From: an uncultured Erysipelotrichaceae bacterium
GTDB taxonomy: Bacteria; Bacillota_I; Bacilli_A; RF39; UBA660
Assembly: GCA_902766815.1 (NCBI GenBank)
Contig: CACXEZ010000010.1
Coordinates: forward strand, 1 to 14,599
Length of the DNA: 14,599 bases
Direction: 5' to 3'
This document shows, in pieces, positions 6,480-12,932 of this stretch. A program made the translations under genes and the position numbers. The notes under the pieces were generated by a model that saw nothing but the letters and a program-made list of their open reading frames with translations, was not told where the DNA came from and did no database searches. The stretch's first letter is position 1. Every line of letters begins with the position of its first letter.

Positions 6480-6921
6480 CTATATCAGCTAATTTCTCTT
6501 CAATTTCTTCTTCCAATTCTTTTAATGTTTCAGATTTATAATCATCGATTGTATATTTATCAATTATTTTATTGTTATCTTTATCAATTAATGCTAAATC
6601 ATGAATATCCTCTGGATTATATCTTAATTGGTAATTAGTTGGTAACATAATTGAATCTAATTGATTTTTTACCTCTAACCAAAATGCATCCATTACTTTA
6701 TCTTCAATATAACTTCTTGTTTCTGCATTAATTGGATATACTACATCATCATATTTATCATCAAGTTTTCTACTTGGCATTGCCATTAAATATCCATTTT
6801 CTCTTTTAATTATTCTTATATTTTTAATAGCCATGCAATTATCTATTAAAATACTTGCATATGCTTTTACTACATTTCCTATTTGAGCTGTTATTGCTAC
6901 ATTTACACTTGTTATTCTCAT
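6472..6921 (-). CDS. spoVG: SpoVG-family DNA/RNA-binding protein, C-terminally extended
   Basis: Residues 1-80 match SpoVG closely in pattern: MRITSVNV...VVKAYASILIDNCMAIKNIRIIKRENGYLMAMPSRK...YPINAETRSYIEDKVMDAF. SpoVG proteins are small site-specific nucleic-acid binders that act as regulators in Bacillota. Host SpoVG is usually about 85-100 residues. This one is 149, with an extra charged helical tail (about 85-149). The start at 6921 is well supported by GGAGG 6 bp upstream; a longer frame to 7035 runs antiparallel to no known domain and overlaps the neighbouring gene. Phage-borne copies presumably bind phage or host DNA/RNA during early growth; the target is not visible. It sits downstream of the recombination genes in the same operon. 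Confidence 0.88.
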   Translation of the reverse strand: MRITSVNVAITAQIGNVVKAYASILIDNCMAIKNIRIIKRENGYLMAMPSRKLDDKYDDVVYPINAETRSYIEDKVMDAFWLEVKNQLDSIMLPTNYQLRYNPEDIHDLALIDKDNNKIIDKYTIDDYKSETLKELEEEIEEKLADIDG

Positions 6922-6931
6922 TATTTTCCTC

Positions 6932-7246
6932 CTAATTTTCATTCCAACGACAACGTTCGCTTTCTGAGCACTGTCTATATACCACTCTACAAAATTCATG
7001 TATTTGTGATAAAATTCTATATTTGTGATAAGCATAATTATATAAATCAGTTTTTGCTATTCCACATTTACTTGAATACTTACTTGCATTTAATGCTATT
7101 TCAGTCCATCTATCAGCTTGTACCAATGACATTTGAGCTATTTGATAAGCTGTTACTCCATCTTCTGATGTCAAGCATTCATAATTATCTAAAATCATTT
7201 GATATTGTTTTAAATCTTCTTCTAAATAAATTTGCAATTCAATCAA
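6932..7246 (-). CDS. Hypothetical phage protein, 104 aa
   Basis: Helical protein with TTG start (GGAG 9 bp upstream, within the end of the MBL gene, 8-bp overlap). No motif recognised. Four Cys are scattered (C24, C61, C86, C93 region, ending FCRVVYRQCSESERCRWNEN). It may be an accessory to the recombination module by position, but nothing in the sequence shows this. Confidence 0.62.
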   Translation of the reverse strand: MIELQIYLEEDLKQYQMILDNYECLTSEDGVTAYQIAQMSLVQADRWTEIALNASKYSSKCGIAKTDLYNYAYHKYRILSQIHEFCRVVYRQCSESERCRWNEN

Positions 7247-8015
7247 ATGGTATCACTCCTATTTTTTCTTCTTTTAAATTGTTGATTACTGGTCCAATAT
7301 AATTTGGATTCAATGCAGTAACATCTTTAAAATTCAATTCATCTCTTACCTTATTTTCAAAATCCATATATTCTTTAAATCCATTTGATATATGGCATAA
7401 TATAATCTTTTTTGTATTACAATTAATCGTTCTTTTTAGAAACTCAATTGTTTGATTTATTGATAAATGACCTTTATTACCTAATAATCTTTTTTTCTTA
7501 ATTTGTTCTGTGATTGTTAATTCTTCTTTATTGAACCATTCTTCATCAAAATTGCATTCTATTAAGAAATAATCAATGTCTCTAAAATTTAAACCATCAA
7601 CACTACCTGTATCAGTTATATATAACATTTGAGCACCTGATTTCTCATCATAAATTAGATAATTAACTGGGTGAATCGCATCATGACTAACTTCAAATGA
7701 TATTATTTTAAATGTGCCTATTTTGAATTGTTTAAATGGCTTTATAGCGTATTTTATAAATTCAGGTACATTTACCTTATCTAGTGTTTCTTTAACAGAA
7801 TATATGCCAATAGATTTATTTTCTGATAATGATTTACAACCACCTATATGATCTCCATGTTCATGAGTAATTAATACACCATCTATCTTTCTATCATTGA
7901 TAAATTGTTTTATTCTTTCAAATTTAACTCCACAATCCAAGAGAATGGTTGTTTCTCCATTCTCAAGGATATGGATATTTCCTTTACTACTCGAACTCAA
8001 TGTAGTTAGTATCAT
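7239..8015 (-). CDS. Metallo-beta-lactamase-fold hydrolase (YycJ/WalJ-like)
   Basis: 258 residues. The N-terminal LSSSSKGN segment and THEHGDHIGG (H51, H53, D55, H56) give the first metal site. H111 (SHDAIHP), D135 (YITDTG), H183 (NKGHLS) and H208 (LCHIS) supply the rest of a two-metal centre. The order and the GHLS motif are like YycJ/WalJ-type proteins, which are DNA nucleases or nuclease-like. In Bacillota phages an MBL protein of this type often follows recT, where the exonuclease partner of a single-strand annealing protein would be expected. A 5'-3' exonuclease role is therefore a good inference but not shown. ATG has GAGG 6 bp upstream and overlaps recT by 29 bp. Confidence 0.9.
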   Translation of the reverse strand: MILTTLSSSSKGNIHILENGETTILLDCGVKFERIKQFINDRKIDGVLITHEHGDHIGGCKSLSENKSIGIYSVKETLDKVNVPEFIKYAIKPFKQFKIGTFKIISFEVSHDAIHPVNYLIYDEKSGAQMLYITDTGSVDGLNFRDIDYFLIECNFDEEWFNKEELTITEQIKKKRLLGNKGHLSINQTIEFLKRTINCNTKKIILCHISNGFKEYMDFENKVRDELNFKDVTALNPNYIGPVINNLKEEKIGVIPFD

Positions 8016-8877
8016 TTTTTTCCTCTACTTTTGGTAGCTCTTTTGTTATTTCACCTGTTTGTTCATCATATTCAGCATCTTGAATATTTTCTTCTTTATC
8101 AATTGCTATTGTAGTTGTTTGTATTTCTTCTTGTTCCTCATACTCATAGTCTCTATTTTCATTATTTGAGATAGTTTCAATTAATAAATCTTCATCATCT
8201 CTAGTATTTACAAACCACTTAATAGCTCTATTTACTGCTGTTCTTTTAGCAAATTCACTTTTAAATTCTTTTTTATCCTTTGCTGTTTTAGATTTATTCC
8301 ATGCTTCTTGTATTTGCTCCATTGTTAAAATTGTTCCATATTCTTTTTCTTTATAAGTTATTACGCAATAAGCTCCAATTAAGTTTTCTTCTTTTATGTT
8401 TGCAAATGATTGTTTATGTTTAATATTTCTAACTGAACCATCTGTATCAATAAAATAATCTATATCATCACCATCGTAAATTGCTTGAGCATTTATATTC
8501 TCTATACCATTAATTCTTTTCAATACTGTCATTTTTCCAAAATATGATACGAACAATGTTAACTTATTTCCATATACAATAAAGTAACATTGTTTTTTTG
8601 CTGGGTTTAATCCCATTATTACCATTTCTAATAAAGCATTTGCTACAGATTCTGGTGTACATACCTCTAATGCCTTTTTTCCATTTCTATCAGTTGTTTC
8701 TTGTATTATTAGCCATGCACTTTTTAATGCATTTTCAGGACTATATCCTTTAGGTAATACTAATCTTTTTTCTGATACAAATTTATTAATACTAGTCATT
8801 ACACTATCTGCAAATGTTTTTCTTAATGCACCTACATCTTGTTTTTTTACTATTTCTTGTTTCTTATCGTCTTTCAT
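7987..8877 (-). CDS. recT: RecT-family single-strand annealing recombinase
   Basis: Anneals complementary single strands during phage recombination and recombination-dependent replication. 296 residues, usual size. The core is recognisable: SAWLIIQETTDRNGK..CTPESVANALLEMVIMGLNPAKKQCYFIVYGNKLTLFVSYFGKM (53-116), then a beta segment with GAYCVITYKEKEY and the late EFAKRTAVNRAIKWFVN motif. The last ~60 residues are an acidic disordered tail (EYEEQEEIQ...), which in such proteins often contacts SSB or the nuclease. ATG overlaps the end of the ATPase gene (ATGA); GGAGG 10 bp upstream. The MBL gene follows. Confidence 0.93.
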   Translation of the reverse strand: MKDDKKQEIVKKQDVGALRKTFADSVMTSINKFVSEKRLVLPKGYSPENALKSAWLIIQETTDRNGKKALEVCTPESVANALLEMVIMGLNPAKKQCYFIVYGNKLTLFVSYFGKMTVLKRINGIENINAQAIYDGDDIDYFIDTDGSVRNIKHKQSFANIKEENLIGAYCVITYKEKEYGTILTMEQIQEAWNKSKTAKDKKEFKSEFAKRTAVNRAIKWFVNTRDDEDLLIETISNNENRDYEYEEQEEIQTTTIAIDKEENIQDAEYDEQTGEITKELPKVEEKNDTNYIEFE

Positions 8878-10778
8878 TGATTAACTACCTCCAATTTCTT
8901 ATTAGCTTGATATCTAGCTCTACAACCAATTATTTGAGTATTTAATTCAGGTAATCTTGTTAATTCTCCTAATCCATCAATAAGTATTGGTAAACGTTTC
9001 TCTTTCATTCTTTGAATGTTATCTATTAAATCTAATGCTACAAGTATCTTATGTCCTGTATTTAATGATTTATATTCAACTCCATCAATTGCAATTTTGA
9101 AAGTTTCAACTAATTTTCCATCTTTTGTTGTTTCTTGAGTAATAAAATCAGCTAATTTAAAATTATGTTTTACTCGTTCTCTTAACATTTCAGCACGTGT
9201 ATTATTAAATGAAATTAGTTGTTGTTCTTTTTCATTTAATAATTCTTTCTTTTCAATTAAAGATTTGTATTCAGCTTCTAATTCTTTTAGTTGTTCTTTA
9301 AATTTTTCTAATGCTATTGATACACCTATTTTTTTTGTGATTTCTTCTAATTCATCTTGTAATGAATTAGTATCAACTATTTCTATATTTTCATGTTTAG
9401 ATATATTAATTGCTAATTCTTTCTTTTCGTTTTCTAATTCTTTATATTCTGATTTTAATTTATTAATCTTTTCATTATTTCTCTCTATATTCTCTCGCAT
9501 CTTTATTTGAATATCTGATTCTTCAGAAATATTTATTTCAGTTGTTTTAACACTCTCTATTTCTTCTTCTTGTTTTTTGATTTTATCTTTATAATTTTGA
9601 ATTAATAAATCAATCTCATTTATTCTATTTAATTTTTCTTTTGCTTTAGTTGCATATCCATTTGCTAATAATCTTGATTCTTCTTTTAACTTATTTAAAG
9701 CTTCTTCTATCTTGTTTTCAGGTAGTGGTTGACCACATGTACTACACATATTATTTTCAACCTTTATATCTCGATTAACTTCTTCTTCATATTTTTTTCT
9801 TAAATCTTCTCTATCTGCAATCAACGCACCTTTTTCTAAATCTAATCTTTCAATATCTTTCTTAGTATTTTCAATATCATTATTGATACTCTTAATTTTA
9901 TTTTCTTTTATCAAAGATGCATCAATATTCGAACTATCATATGTCTTTTGATATTCTTCATTATCTTTTAATAAACTATCTTGACTTTTTAAATTATTTG
10001 ATAAATCAGATTCGATTTTTTCATATTTCTGTTTTTCTAAATCTTGTTTTGACTTTTTATCTTTTAATTCGTTAAATTTATCTATTTGTTTTTTTATTTC
10101 TTCTTTTCTTGTTTCAAGAATCTTTTGTTCTTCATCATCGATTACTAATTCTTGTATATCAGAATTTTTTTGATCTATATTTCCTTGTAATCTTTTAATA
10201 TCGTTAGATAATGTTAACTTAGTATCTTTTATATCATCAGATGTTTTTTCTACTCCAACAGATTCAATCTTTTCTTTGATTAAATCAAAATTTCCTTTTT
10301 CATATACTTCTTCGTTTGTTATTTCTCCTACTAATCCCATTATTAAACTTCTTAAATCTTTCCAATTTAGACTAGGAATATAATCAACATTAGATAAAGC
10401 TTTAAATTCTTCATCTGTTATTAAAAACTTATCTCTCAAATAATCATTAAATTCTTTAATTCCAAATTTAACATCATTGACTTTTATTACTGATGATTTA
10501 TTGTCCCATATTCTTTCAATTGTAGTGTCATTTATTAAGAGTTCTACACTTGTTAATAAATCAACTTTTTCTTCTCCATCAATTATAGGTTTGATATTGA
10601 ATTGTTTTTCATCTGCAAAATTTTTCCCAAATAGACACCATGTAATAGCATCTAATACAGTTGTTTTTCCAATTCCATTTTCTCCCTCTAAAATATTTTT
10701 ATTATCCGTAAAATTTAATTTTAAATCTGTTATTCCTTTAAAATTATTTATTTCAATTTTTTTAATTACTAAATTCAT
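8874..10778 (-). CDS. SbcC/Rad50-like AAA ATPase with zinc hook
   Basis: 634 residues. N-terminal ABC ATPase half with Walker A GENGIGKTT (32-40). Two long coiled-coil arms (about 185-335 and 355-530) flank a CxxC zinc hook C345-S-T-C348. The C-terminal half holds a degenerate signature SLNTGHKI (571-578) and Walker B LPILIDGLGEL (596-606). This is the architecture of Rad50/SbcC and of phage gp46/D13-type proteins that tether and process DNA ends together with a nuclease. No SbcD-type phosphoesterase is present in the window; the MBL protein two genes downstream is the only nuclease candidate. It is shorter than bacterial SbcC (about 1000). The catalytic Glu does not directly follow Asp601; the nearest is E605, which may matter for ATPase rate. 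Start ATG with GGAG 7 bp upstream. Confidence 0.88.
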   Translation of the reverse strand: MNLVIKKIEINNFKGITDLKLNFTDNKNILEGENGIGKTTVLDAITWCLFGKNFADEKQFNIKPIIDGEEKVDLLTSVELLINDTTIERIWDNKSSVIKVNDVKFGIKEFNDYLRDKFLITDEEFKALSNVDYIPSLNWKDLRSLIMGLVGEITNEEVYEKGNFDLIKEKIESVGVEKTSDDIKDTKLTLSNDIKRLQGNIDQKNSDIQELVIDDEEQKILETRKEEIKKQIDKFNELKDKKSKQDLEKQKYEKIESDLSNNLKSQDSLLKDNEEYQKTYDSSNIDASLIKENKIKSINNDIENTKKDIERLDLEKGALIADREDLRKKYEEEVNRDIKVENNMCSTCGQPLPENKIEEALNKLKEESRLLANGYATKAKEKLNRINEIDLLIQNYKDKIKKQEEEIESVKTTEINISEESDIQIKMRENIERNNEKINKLKSEYKELENEKKELAINISKHENIEIVDTNSLQDELEEITKKIGVSIALEKFKEQLKELEAEYKSLIEKKELLNEKEQQLISFNNTRAEMLRERVKHNFKLADFITQETTKDGKLVETFKIAIDGVEYKSLNTGHKILVALDLIDNIQRMKEKRLPILIDGLGELTRLPELNTQIIGCRARYQANKKLEVVNQ

Positions 10779-10999
10779 ATGTTATCTCCTTTTCCTTTAA
10801 ATTCATTAATCTTACTTCTTAATTTATGTTCGAATTCATATTTAGAATTTTTAAAAACTAGTCTATTGCACCACTTACATACTACATAATCTCTTTGTGC
10901 TCCTATTGTGTTTCTACAACCACATTTACATGTATATGTATTTTTGGTAATAACATTGAAATATCTTTCTAGCTCTAACCTATGCTTGCTTTTCTGCAT
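10775..10999 (-). CDS. Small zinc-ribbon-like phage protein
   Basis: 74 residues, basic. Cysteines C24, C26, C28 (TCKCGCRN) and C41, C44 (CKWCNRLVF) form a probable single-zinc ribbon, with one cysteine more than needed. Flanked by basic helices, so nucleic-acid binding is plausible. GAGG 8 bp before ATG comes from the final codons of the winged-helix gene; the end overlaps the ATPase start by 4 bp. Not the same as the zinc-ribbon gene at 2139. Confidence 0.68.
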   Translation of the reverse strand: MQKSKHRLELERYFNVITKNTYTCKCGCRNTIGAQRDYVVCKWCNRLVFKNSKYEFEHKLRSKINEFKGKGDNI

Positions 11000-11002
11000 A
11001 AA

Positions 11003-11350
11003 CTAATCCTCACCATTTAGCCAATCATAATCAAATATTTCTATTTGTTCAGGCTTTCTTAATGTTTCTGCTAAATATTCTTTTGATATTAAATATTCAT
11101 TACTATCTTTTTTACCTGTACCCTTTGTTCTTCTATAAACCATTATTACGTGATTATCTTCTAATTCTTTTGTAGCACGTATGACAGTACTTTTGGATAG
11201 ATGATATTTATTAGTGATTGTTTCCATAGAAGGATAACATCTACCTTTTGAATCAGAATAAAGAACCAAGATACTGAAAAGTTTATAAGCACTAGTTGAT
11301 ATATCTAGTTCTAATGCTTTTTTGTTTAAAAGAATGGTTCTTCTTTTCAC
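11003..11350 (-). CDS. Winged-helix DNA-binding protein, replication-initiator N-domain type
   Basis: 115 residues, GTG start with AGGAGG 10 bp upstream. Residues 14-65 form a helix-turn-helix of the HTH_36 type (LDISTSAYKLFSILVLYSDSKGRCYPSMETITNKYHLSKSTVIRATKELED), followed by a wing (HVIMVYRRTKGTGKKDSNEYLIS). This domain forms the N-terminus of many phage and plasmid replication initiators, but here the usual C-terminal replisome-recruiting part is absent. It is the first gene downstream of a 250-bp non-coding region with three palindromes and an AT-rich stretch, so it is the best candidate to bind those palindromes as an autoregulator, an initiator, or both. Confidence 0.78.
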   Translation of the reverse strand: MKRRTILLNKKALELDISTSAYKLFSILVLYSDSKGRCYPSMETITNKYHLSKSTVIRATKELEDNHVIMVYRRTKGTGKKDSNEYLISKEYLAETLRKPEQIEIFDYDWLNGED

Positions 11351-11375
11351 AATAATTTATCCTCCTATTTTGATT

Positions 11376-11516
11376 TAGTGGTGTCATTTTGACACTATAA
11401 GTATAAATAATATATTTATATATATAATTAATATTAGAATATATATCTATATACTTTAGGTGTCATTTTGACACTACTAACTGGTATTTAGTGGTGTCAT
11501 TTTGACACTACTAAAT
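11376..11516. repeat. Three 15-bp palindromes with an AT-rich spacer: operators or iterons
   Basis: GTGTCATTTTGACAC occurs exactly at 11381-11395, 11460-11474 and 11494-11508. Copy 3 extends to a near-perfect 31-bp palindrome (11486-11516) with arms ATTTAGT/ACTAAAT; copy 1 keeps the left arm, and copy 2 keeps mainly the right arm. Between copies 1 and 2 lie about 60 bp of almost pure A/T (11396-11455). Copies 2 and 3 each supply the -35 box of divergent promoters. The array fits operators of a dimeric HTH protein, or an initiator-binding site next to a DNA-unwinding element. It fills the 11351-11601 gap; no ORF there is credible. Confidence 0.82.
11438..11466 (-). promoter_or_regulatory. Candidate promoter for the winged-helix/recombination operon
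   Basis: On the minus strand ATGACA (inside palindrome 2), a 17-bp spacer and TATATT give one mismatch to consensus in each box. Start near 11431 would leave an ~80-nt leader that contains palindrome 1. Occupancy of palindrome 2 would block the -35. Confidence 0.55.
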
Positions 11517-11530
11517 TTTGATGATATACT
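11502..11530 (+). promoter_or_regulatory. Strong rightward promoter built on palindrome 3
   Basis: TTGACA (11502-11507), exactly 17 bp, then TATACT (11525-11530). The -35 is part of palindrome 3, so a protein bound there would shut it off. No + strand gene follows; a terminator lies about 30-60 bp downstream. Confidence 0.65.
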
Positions 11531-11536
11531 TATTTT

Positions 11537-11594
11537 GAAATTTTATTTTTAAAATTTTTTTGATTTGATTGTTGCACCAGTCAAATCTTTTTTT
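11537..11594 (+). ncRNA. Candidate ~58-nt rightward small RNA
   Basis: Bounded by the promoter at 11502-11530 and the terminator at 11562-11594. The predicted RNA has two stem-loops: AAATTTT/AAAATTT (11538-11557) and the terminator stem. There is no start codon with a ribosome site. It is antisense to the 3' flank of the cro-operon transcript. Function unknown; I could not find a convincing base-pairing target by eye. Confidence 0.4.
11562..11594 (+). terminator. Rho-independent terminator
   Basis: GATTTGA (11562-11568) and TCAAATC (11581-11587) pair around a 12-nt loop, followed by seven Ts (11588-11594). On the minus strand it is followed by As, so it acts rightward only and does not end the cro operon. 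Confidence 0.7.
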
Positions 11595-11601
11595 ATACAC
11601 A

Positions 11602-11898
11602 TCATTTAACACCCCAACCAATATTCGTATTACAATATTCTTGCGAATTGTTTTTTAAACATGAATTCATATCTTGCTTATTCAATCTGGTGTTTAATAT
11701 AACAATCCAAACCATAACAATTGCAAATAATGTGATAGAACCAATTACACATAAAGTATTAGTTATTTTTTTTCTTTTATTTTCTTTTATTTGTTCTTTT
11801 AAATTCTTTTTATATTCAATATCAGCTTGCTTATTAATTACATCCATCATTTTTACGCTATCTTCATCTTCGTAAAACCCATTAAATCTTTTTTCCAT
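11602..11898 (-). CDS. Small single-pass membrane protein of the early operon
   Basis: 98 residues. A charged cytoplasmic-type N-terminus with a helix (20-45, ending ENKRKK), one transmembrane segment (about 46-69, ITNTLCVIGSITLFAIVMVWIVIL), then a 29-residue tail with two cysteines (C80, C89) that could form a disulfide outside. The positive charges before the segment predict N-in topology. It lies immediately behind the HTH gene (1-bp gap), with AAGGAG 10 bp before ATG. Superinfection exclusion or another membrane role is possible for a gene in this place, but nothing specific is seen. Confidence 0.68.
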   Translation of the reverse strand: MEKRFNGFYEDEDSVKMMDVINKQADIEYKKNLKEQIKENKRKKITNTLCVIGSITLFAIVMVWIVILNTRLNKQDMNSCLKNNSQEYCNTNIGWGVK

Positions 11899-11899
11899 A

Positions 11900-12166
11900 T
11901 TATCTACTCTCCTTTTTATCCGATATTTTTTTTAAATACTTAACATTAATTTTTAAAAATTCTACAACTTTATCAGTTGGTAATAATCCAGCTGGTAAAT
12001 AATAGTTTTCATCTTCTTTATGCAATTTATCAATAATTGCTTTTTTTATACTTGCTACCCTAGTCGTTCCAACACACGCTAATCTTTTTATATCGTTAGT
12101 CGTTAGCCATTGATTTTCAAGAATTCGTAATGTTTCTTCTGCTGACAAACTAGGAATTGTTTTCAT
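11900..12166 (-). CDS. Early HTH-like DNA-binding phage protein
   Basis: 88 residues. PSLSAEETLRILENQWLTTNDIKRLACVGTTRVASIKKAIIDKL (5-48) reads as a helix-turn-helix of the kind seen in small phage proteins encoded just after cro. The second half YLPAGLLPTDKVVEFLKINVKYLKKI is also a conserved block in that group (pattern recalled from clostridial-type phages; function not established). GAAAGGA lies 9 bp before ATG. That ribosome site and the 18 bases before it are complementary to the candidate small RNA at 13243-13345, so translation may be silenced in the lysogen. First gene after cro in the same operon. Confidence 0.72.
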   Translation of the reverse strand: MKTIPSLSAEETLRILENQWLTTNDIKRLACVGTTRVASIKKAIIDKLHKEDENYYLPAGLLPTDKVVEFLKINVKYLKKISDKKESR

Positions 12167-12175
12167 AATTATCAG

Positions 12176-12200
12176 TCCTTTCAGTTAATTTAGTGGAATA
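12176..12200 (-). promoter_or_regulatory. Predicted small-RNA target over leader and Shine-Dalgarno
   Basis: The minus-strand mRNA here is complementary to 13293-13317 of the candidate small RNA: 18 exact pairs (12183-12200), then seven more through GAAAGGA with two G-U pairs. The ribosome site of the 11900-12166 gene is fully inside. Seen in the sequence; regulation is inferred. Confidence 0.5.
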
Positions 12201-12221
12201 TATATTGCATTATGCAATATA
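12201..12221. promoter_or_regulatory. Distal operator: perfect 21-bp palindrome
   Basis: TATATTGCAT-T-ATGCAATATA, overlapping the stop codon of cro. Its ATATTGC/GCAATAT half-sites and 5-bp separation are identical to the operator in the cro promoter (12460-12478). Probably a second repressor site 258 bp from the first, in range for looping, or a roadblock within the operon. Confidence 0.65.
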
Positions 12222-12431
12222 ATTGTTAAAAAAAATTAGTATATTTTCTTCTAATACATTTCCTATATCAATTAATTTATCTAAATCAAGTTTAACTGGA
12301 TTGTTTTCCCATTGTGAATACGTTTGTCGAGTTGTATTTAGTTTCTTTGCTATTTCTTCTTGATTAAGTTTCTTTTTGAATCGACATAGTTTTAAATACT
12401 CAGATAATTCATGATTCAATTTTTCTTTCAT
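12210..12431 (-). CDS. Cro-like HTH regulator
   Basis: 73 residues, a single HTH_3/Cro-type domain: LNQEEIAKKLNTTRQTYSQWENNPVKLDLDKLIDIGNVL (22-60). First gene transcribed leftward from the divergent immunity promoter, which marks it as the lytic-side regulator. AGGAGG is 6 bp before ATG. The last codons run into a palindromic operator. Cro-type proteins bind the same operators as the repressor with different order of preference; here that means 12460-12478 and probably 12201-12221. Confidence 0.85.
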   Translation of the reverse strand: MKEKLNHELSEYLKLCRFKKKLNQEEIAKKLNTTRQTYSQWENNPVKLDLDKLIDIGNVLEENILIFFNNYIA

Positions 12432-12454
12432 CTTCTACCTCCTATCTAACACTA

Positions 12455-12483
12455 ATTATATATTGCTTTTTGCAATATGTCAA
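12455..12483 (-). promoter_or_regulatory. Consensus leftward early promoter (P-cro)
   Basis: On the minus strand TTGACA, exactly 17 bp, TATAAT: a perfect sigma-70/sigma-A consensus. The spacer is filled by an operator palindrome, so bound repressor would exclude polymerase. Confidence 0.88.
12460..12478. promoter_or_regulatory. Primary operator in the cro promoter
   Basis: ATATTGC-TTTTT-GCAATAT, 19-bp perfect palindrome between -35 and -10. A weaker match (13 of 19 positions) lies at 12489-12507 (TTTTTGC-GTTTT-GTGATAA), possibly a second site nearer to the repressor gene. Confidence 0.8.
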
Positions 12484-12513
12484 CACTATTTTTGCGTTTT
12501 GTGATAATTTTTA

Positions 12514-12542
12514 TTGCATTTTTGTATATAATAATGTAAAAT
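12514..12542 (+). promoter_or_regulatory. Candidate repressor promoter
   Basis: TTGCAT (12514-12519), 17 bp, TAAAAT (12537-12542). The -35 is poor, which is usual for repressor-maintenance promoters. An alternative TATAAT is at 12527-12532 without a good -35. The ribosome site GGAGG follows at about 12552-12557. Confidence 0.4.
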
Positions 12543-12563
12543 ATAATTGTGAGGAGGAGATGA

Positions 12564-12917
12564 ATGAACAATTATTTTGCTAAAAATCTAAAATATCTTA
12601 GAGAAAAAAAAGGATATGATCAATTAAAATTAGCCGAAAAATTAAATGTTCCACAATCAACATTAAGTTGCTGGGAATCAGGAATAAGAACACCAAAAAT
12701 AGAACAAATTTTAGATATAGCAAATTTTTTTAATGTTGAAATGGATATCATATCTAGAGATTATTCTTCAGAACCAAAAAATAATAATTTCGATGAATTT
12801 GATATATTATTTAGTAAACATAAAGATATATTAACTGATGATGATAAGGAATATATAAAATTTATAATTGAAAAACGTAAACGTGAAATAGATGAACAAA
12901 GAAAAAATGGTAATTAA
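12564..12917 (+). CDS. Phage repressor, cI/ImmR type without peptidase domain
   Basis: 117 residues. N-terminal HTH_3 domain (5-62; recognition region YDQLKLAEKLNVPQSTLSCWESGIRTPKIEQILDIA). A flexible acidic linker (66-90) leads to a C-terminal helix (94-112, DDKEYIKFIIEKRKREIDEQ) likely used for dimerisation. There is no LexA/S24 self-cleavage domain, so induction probably does not depend on autocleavage but on the ImmA-like protease encoded next. Transcribed divergently from cro, with GGAGG before ATG. It is the expected ligand of the ATATTGC-N5-GCAATAT operators. The pair parallels ImmR-ImmA of ICEBs1 and related prophages. Confidence 0.87.
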   Translation: MNNYFAKNLKYLREKKGYDQLKLAEKLNVPQSTLSCWESGIRTPKIEQILDIANFFNVEMDIISRDYSSEPKNNNFDEFDILFSKHKDILTDDDKEYIKFIIEKRKREIDEQRKNGN

Positions 12918-12932
12918 TATTGGAGGTATAAA

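Noticed and set aside
6922..7035. N-terminal extension of the SpoVG-like frame up to 7035
   Set aside because: The GGAGG 6 bp before the ATG at 6921 and the SpoVG family start both point to the shorter form; the extension overlaps the neighbouring gene.
11351..11400. Secondary pairing of the small RNA with the winged-helix gene leader (CCACTAAAT near its GGAGG)
   Set aside because: Only about 9 contiguous pairs, explained by the shared ATTTAGTGG arm of palindrome 1; too weak to claim as a second target.
12489..12530. Second and third operators between cro and the repressor
   Set aside because: The 12489-12507 site matches 13 of 19 positions and 12511-12530 is off by one in spacing; noted with the primary operator but not listed as separate sites.
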